Source of the DNA: Shewanella litorisediminis | GTDB taxonomy: Bacteria > Pseudomonadota > Gammaproteobacteria > Enterobacterales > Shewanellaceae | DNA length: 64,000 bases | Direction of reading: 5' to 3' | NCBI RefSeq assembly: GCF_016834455.1 | Contig: NZ_CP069213.1 | Location: 1,178,501-1,242,500, forward strand | Part shown: positions 61,101 through 64,000 of the stretch, piece by piece | How positions within the stretch are numbered: the stretch's first letter is position 1 | Layout: each line of letters opens with the position of its first letter | Notes under the pieces: model-generated | What the model was told of the DNA's origin: nothing | Database searches by the model: none | The model's input: the letters and a program-made list of their open reading frames with translations, nothing else | Translations under genes and position numbers: made by a program

Positions 61101-64000
61101 GTGAATAGCAGGCAATGATATCGCCCAGGGTGCGGCATTCGGCCAGGGTGCTGGGGTCAATTTCCGGCAGGTCTGGCAGCGCATCCTGCACTGTGCCGAG
61201 GATTTCCACCCGCTTGATGGAGTCGATACCCAGATCCGCTTCCATGTCCATGGCAAGTTCCAGCATCTCGGCGGGATAACCTGTCTTGTCGGCCACCACC
61301 TTCAGCATCACGGCGGTGATATCGCGACTGCTATGGGCGGTCTGGTTTGACCCTTGCGCAGGCGCCTGAGACACAGGGGCTTGGGCGGCGCCTGTCATGC
61401 TGTGCATGTAGGCGACTATGTCGGCGAGGGTTCTGCATTCGGCGAGGGTTGCGGCATCCAGTTCGGGCAGCGAGGGCAGCTCATCCTGCACAGTGCCGAG
61501 GATTTCCACACGCTTGATGGAGTCGATACCGAGATCGGCTTCCATGTCCATGGCCAAATCCAGCATCTCGGCGGGATACCCCGTCTTGTCGGCCACTACT
61601 TTAAGCATCACGGCGGTGATATCGCTGCCTGCTACTTCAGTTGCGGCTGGCGCAGCTTGCACTGCGGGAGCAGTTTGTGCTGCAGGGCCTGATGTGCCAG
61701 CCACGCTTTGCATGTAGGCGACTATGTCTTCGAGGGTGCGGCACTCGGCAAGCGTTGCGGCATCCAGCTCCGGCAGCGAGGGCAATTCATCCTGCACAGT
61801 GCCGAGGATTTCCACCCGCTTGATGGAGTCGATACCGAGATCCGCTTCCATATCCATGGACAAATCCAGCATCTCAGTGGGGTAGCCGGTCTTGGCGGCC
61901 ACCACCTGCAGCATCACGGCGGTGATATCGCTGCCTGCTACTTCAGTTGCGGCTGCGGTGACGGCTGGCGCAGCTTGCACTGCGGGAGCGGTTTCTGCTG
62001 CAGGGCCTGATGTGCCCGCCACGCTGTGCGCATTCGCCACTGCATGCATGTACGCAACTATGTCGGCGAGGGTGCGGCATTCGGCAAGCGTCGCGGCATC
62101 CAGCTCCGGCAGCGTGGGCAGTTCATCCTGCACAGTGCCGAGGATTTCCACCCGCTTGATGGAGTCGATACCCAGATCCGCTTCCATATCCATGGACAAA
62201 TCCAGCATCTCAGTGGGGTAGCCGGTCTTGGCGGCCACCACCTGCAGCATGATGTCCTGAATTTGTGAAGCCGCAGTCGACGCCGCAGTGGCAGCTGAGG
62301 CAGTAGCCGCTGTCGTTGCGGGTTTGGCTGCCACAGCTTGTGCTGCCGGGGCCGATGCTGCAGGGGCTACAGGTGCAGGCGTCACAGGTGCAGGAATAAC
62401 AGTTGCGGCCGTTACAGGCGCAGCGGCAGTGACAGGTGCGGCAAGGGAAGCTGAATACACAGGTGCAGCCGGCTGAGTGACGGTGGCCGCAGGCGTCTGG
62501 CTCACCAGAGTTTGCCCCGAGAGGGCGCTCAGCATCTGCTCACTGCCGATGGCCTGAGCCCGCATAAAGTCGCTGTGGATCTTCAGGGTGTCCGCCTGAT
62601 GCTGGTGGAAAAGCTCCAGTGCGCGCTCAGTGGCGGCAGGGACCGGCAGACCGGCGCTGGCGAGTTCCAGCTGCTTTTGCATCAGCGCCTGCACCCCTTC
62701 GCCGTATTGGGCTGGAATAGTCAGAAACTGCTGATGCAGGGCCGCCAGTTGCTGCTGGGCGGCAAACAGTGCTTCCAGAGTGCCTGTTGCTGTAACCGGA
62801 GCGTCTGCAACCTGTGTGGGGGCAACCGGGGAGGCTGCACCCTGGGCAGGGTGGCTTGCATTGCTTGCCTGCGCAGCGGCAGTGGGCTGAACGGGATTGG
62901 CCTGGGGAATGTATTGGGTCTTTTCCACGATTTTCTCGACAATCTGGGTTTGTTTGCTGACTTGGCCGTCCTTGAGGGAGGCCTGCATGCGCGCGGCAGT
63001 GGCCGGACTCAGGTAGTTGCTGGCGCTGAGTTTTACCGTAAGCGGCGACTTCGGCATGGCCTTGTGGGACAGATGCTCGCGGTACGGGTCCGGGTTGCTG
63101 ATGGCAAATCCTGCGGTGGCCAATTCAACCGCCGCCAGCTTGAGCTTGCTGTCGGCGCGGCCCTGACTGAGAGCAGCCTGGGCATCCAGCGACAGAATGA
63201 GGCACTCTTTGGCCCGCTCGCCGAGGATGGCATCCACCAGGCGGCTTAAGGTGTTCTTGGGGCCAAATTCAATAAAGACCCGCACACCATCACGGTAGAG
63301 GCTTTCGATTTGCGACTCAAACTGCACCTGCTCAAGCATCTGGGCCTTGAGGCTCTGCTTGAGGCTTTTGCCATCGGAGGGACGTTTGTCGCCGGAGGCA
63401 TTGGCATAGAGTACGGCACTGGCGTCGCTGAAGGTTTCTTTGTCGATGGCCTTGGCAAAGGGGGCGTGGGCATGGCCAACCAAAGGGGTATGGAAGGCGC
63501 CTGACACCGGCAGCGCGATGGCGCGAATGCCCTTATCGGCAAGTGCCTCCACCAGCTGCTTAACCGCGTCTGTGGGGCCTGCCAACACCAGCTGGGTGGG
63601 GCTGTTGTGATTGGCAATCACCACGGACCCGTGCTGCGCAAGCAATGTGTCCAGGGTGCTTCTGTGGCTGGCATCCGGCAGGATGACGGCAGCCATGGTG
63701 CCTGCGTCCTTGCCTTCTGGCACCGAAGCCATGGCATCGCCTCTGGCAAAGGCAAGGCGATAGTAACTGGCCTGGTCAATCACACCGGCGGCGCGCAGGG
63801 CAGAGAGCTCACCAAAGCTGTGTCCTGCCACCGCATCCGGGGTTAACCCGGCGGCCTTGAGGATTTCAAACTGGCCCATGCTGACAACGCCAATGGCGCT
63901 TTGGGCGATGCGGGTATTGGTGAGCGCCGCTTCGTCCTGCTTGCGTGCGCCCGCATCGAACTTGGGAATGGGGAACACGTGGCTTGAAAGCTCGCCAGTG
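58177..64000 (-). CDS. pfaA: PUFA synthase subunit PfaA, C-terminal part (5' end beyond window)
   Basis: The frame is open to the window edge (TGELSSHVFPIPKFD upstream of the first GTG), so the N-terminal KS is outside. Visible in order: a malonyl-transferase domain (AVAGHSFGELSALRAAG near 63815; AFHTPLVGHAHAPF near 63490); a long Ala/Pro-rich linker (about 62900-62280); and five tandem ACP domains, each with LGIDSIKRVEILGTVQ. A ketoreductase (ILVTGGAKGVTLDCALAL near 59830, FSSAAGFYGNKGQSDYAMAN near 59300) and a C-terminal hot-dog-like domain (LEDHQIGGNAVLPTVCALEW near 58920) complete it. First gene in the visible operon. Confidence 0.96.
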   Translation of the reverse strand, partial: TGELSSHVFPIPKFDAGARKQDEAALTNTRIAQSAIGVVSMGQFEILKAAGLTPDAVAGHSFGELSALRAAGVIDQASYYRLAFARGDAMASVPEGKDAGTMAAVILPDASHRSTLDTLLAQHGSVVIANHNSPTQLVLAGPTDAVKQLVEALADKGIRAIALPVSGAFHTPLVGHAHAPFAKAIDKETFSDASAVLYANASGDKRPSDGKSLKQSLKAQMLEQVQFESQIESLYRDGVRVFIEFGPKNTLSRLVDAILGERAKECLILSLDAQAALSQGRADSKLKLAAVELATAGFAISNPDPYREHLSHKAMPKSPLTVKLSASNYLSPATAARMQASLKDGQVSKQTQIVEKIVEKTQYIPQANPVQPTAAAQASNASHPAQGAASPVAPTQVADAPVTATGTLEALFAAQQQLAALHQQFLTIPAQYGEGVQALMQKQLELASAGLPVPAATERALELFHQHQADTLKIHSDFMRAQAIGSEQMLSALSGQTLVSQTPAATVTQPAAPVYSASLAAPVTAAAPVTAATVIPAPVTPAPVAPAASAPAAQAVAAKPATTAATASAATAASTAASQIQDIMLQVVAAKTGYPTEMLDLSMDMEADLGIDSIKRVEILGTVQDELPTLPELDAATLAECRTLADIVAYMHAVANAHSVAGTSGPAAETAPAVQAAPAVTAAATEVAGSDITAVMLQVVAAKTGYPTEMLDLSMDMEADLGIDSIKRVEILGTVQDELPSLPELDAATLAECRTLEDIVAYMQSVAGTSGPAAQTAPAVQAAPAATEVAGSDITAVMLKVVADKTGYPAEMLDLAMDMEADLGIDSIKRVEILGTVQDELPSLPELDAATLAECRTLADIVAYMHSMTGAAQAPVSQAPAQGSNQTAHSSRDITAVMLKVVADKTGYPAEMLELAMDMEADLGIDSIKRVEILGTVQDALPDLPEIDPSTLAECRTLGDIIACYSQDGAKETSLDSKAEAQQTAADADTGTEVEVDIAVSALAAAQEIAVTASAIASDAAPAVHAAAAPATLPAPTPQQVLDTMLTVVAEKTGYPVEMLDLAMDMEADLGIDSIKRVEILGTVQERLPGLAEVDAATLAECRTLGQIVESFSLPNQFVGTDASADTELAPHAGVALKKLPAADRLEAASAAALFAANGRVIILDDGHNAGVLAGRLDAKGLAVTVVRSDSLGHQSVLDASIDARTLSQQGDMDTEIQSLLKELEPVSAFIHLQPVMAADEGAASGNAVARFSDEAFSQVSLAFLFAKHLAADFAANGAHRRAFITAARMDGKLGLSGADVELNQGALFGLTKTLAQEWPHAHCRALDVAVQLDATALADAVIDALYGADDLLEWGIAADGRFGALATDAQQISATTLNSTDKILVTGGAKGVTLDCALALAARTQAHFILAGRSKALCLNEFPVWARGVAATELKQAAIQELLAGGKRPTPREVDALIAPLASALEIQQALQAFSDLGASAEYLSMDVSSAESIAKALGPIQALAPVTGLIHGAGVLADKFIQDKTLDELKRVAGTKVEGIKGLLANLDELKLVALFSSAAGFYGNKGQSDYAMANEILNKAAHRLAHARPDCRVVAFDWGPWDGGMVTDSLKKMFQERGVYVIPRPLGAALFAEAVLGRAESQILVGSSMQGNANQAGADLKKPDGHSGITLGRTLRRQQLAILEDHQIGGNAVLPTVCALEWMQAAATRHFGGQWQPHDYRLLKGVVFDSDEKALTMVLSVTDTGLSALISCDGRPQYEARLEAPSPLSLPAEALAADIGQSAEKPVATGEQLYLDGALFHGPALQMMGDVSWFDENGLACSVTLPANTLSTNAEPGQAAIVQQDALLQALLVWARLKYDAASLPASLGRAVQHLELAPGEQGQLRLWVKSHSSRQLCADVALYNAQGQLASAMEGVKVTISKSLNQAFLSAKGQEI
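60690..62270 (-). repeat. Five tandem acyl carrier protein domains in pfaA
   Basis: Five ACP repeats with the phosphopantetheine Ser in GIDSIKR, near 62160, 61825, 61520, 61220 and 60780. Repeats 1-3 are almost identical in protein and DNA; repeats 4 and 5 are more diverged. They are separated by Ala/Pro/Glu-rich linkers of variable length. Confidence 0.96.

Overview
The window looks like a chromosomal segment of a marine or brackish gammaproteobacterium, most likely Shewanella. The main reason is the pfaA-pfaB-pfaC-pfaD polyunsaturated fatty acid (EPA-type) synthase locus. The surrounding gene families (PhoR/PstS, MgtE, YfaZ, DUF333 lipoproteins, a VieSAB-type signalling cluster) fit that genus. 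Genus assignment is inference from gene content; no rRNA or tRNA gene was seen.

Layout. 1-9.3 kb: the 3' part of phoR and a stand-alone pstS behind two Pho boxes; a collagenase-like M9 peptidase; an M1 aminopeptidase; glutathione peroxidase; mgtE; a GNAT; an EamA exporter. Between these lie three copies of a minus-strand structured element that looks like an unrecognised sRNA family. 9.4-30.9 kb: mostly ordinary genes, including a membrane diguanylate cyclase, an RsmB-like rRNA methyltransferase, a two-GST/TetR divergent unit with paired operators, PhnA, a deacylase plus FAH-family pair, a frameshifted solute-binding-protein gene, small lipoproteins, an outer-membrane porin, an M28 peptidase, YfaZ and a GH97 glucosidase.

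31.2-38.7 kb: an AT-rich minus-strand signalling operon read as HPt protein, VieB-like REC-TPR protein, VieS-like hybrid sensor kinase and VieA-like REC-EAL-HTH regulator. It probably couples a periplasmic signal to c-di-GMP breakdown and transcription.

38.7-48.4 kb: an accessory region. It holds a gene-poor stretch; a complete IS5/IS903-type insertion sequence with a 9-bp target duplication; an imperfect tandem duplication of a unit with a flavin oxidase, a small GRAM/PH-like protein, a heptanucleotide minisatellite and a VOC protein; and three copies (two direct, one inverted) of a 230-310 bp multi-stem element whose stems are conserved in position but not in sequence. Two of these copies, in inverted orientation, bracket an AT-rich orphan AAA ATPase gene that has three 18-bp-spaced boxes upstream.

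48.4-64 kb: pfaD, pfaC, pfaB and the 3' part of pfaA, all on the minus strand. pfaA-pfaB and pfaB-pfaC overlap by 4 bp. PfaA carries five tandem ACP domains, and PfaC carries an in-frame 81-bp tandem repeat.

The best candidates for something undescribed are the three-copy structured RNA family (2.29-2.41, 5.37-5.53 and 5.65-5.77 kb) and the multi-stem repeats bracketing the orphan ATPase (42.7, 46.3-46.6 and 48.15-48.4 kb).
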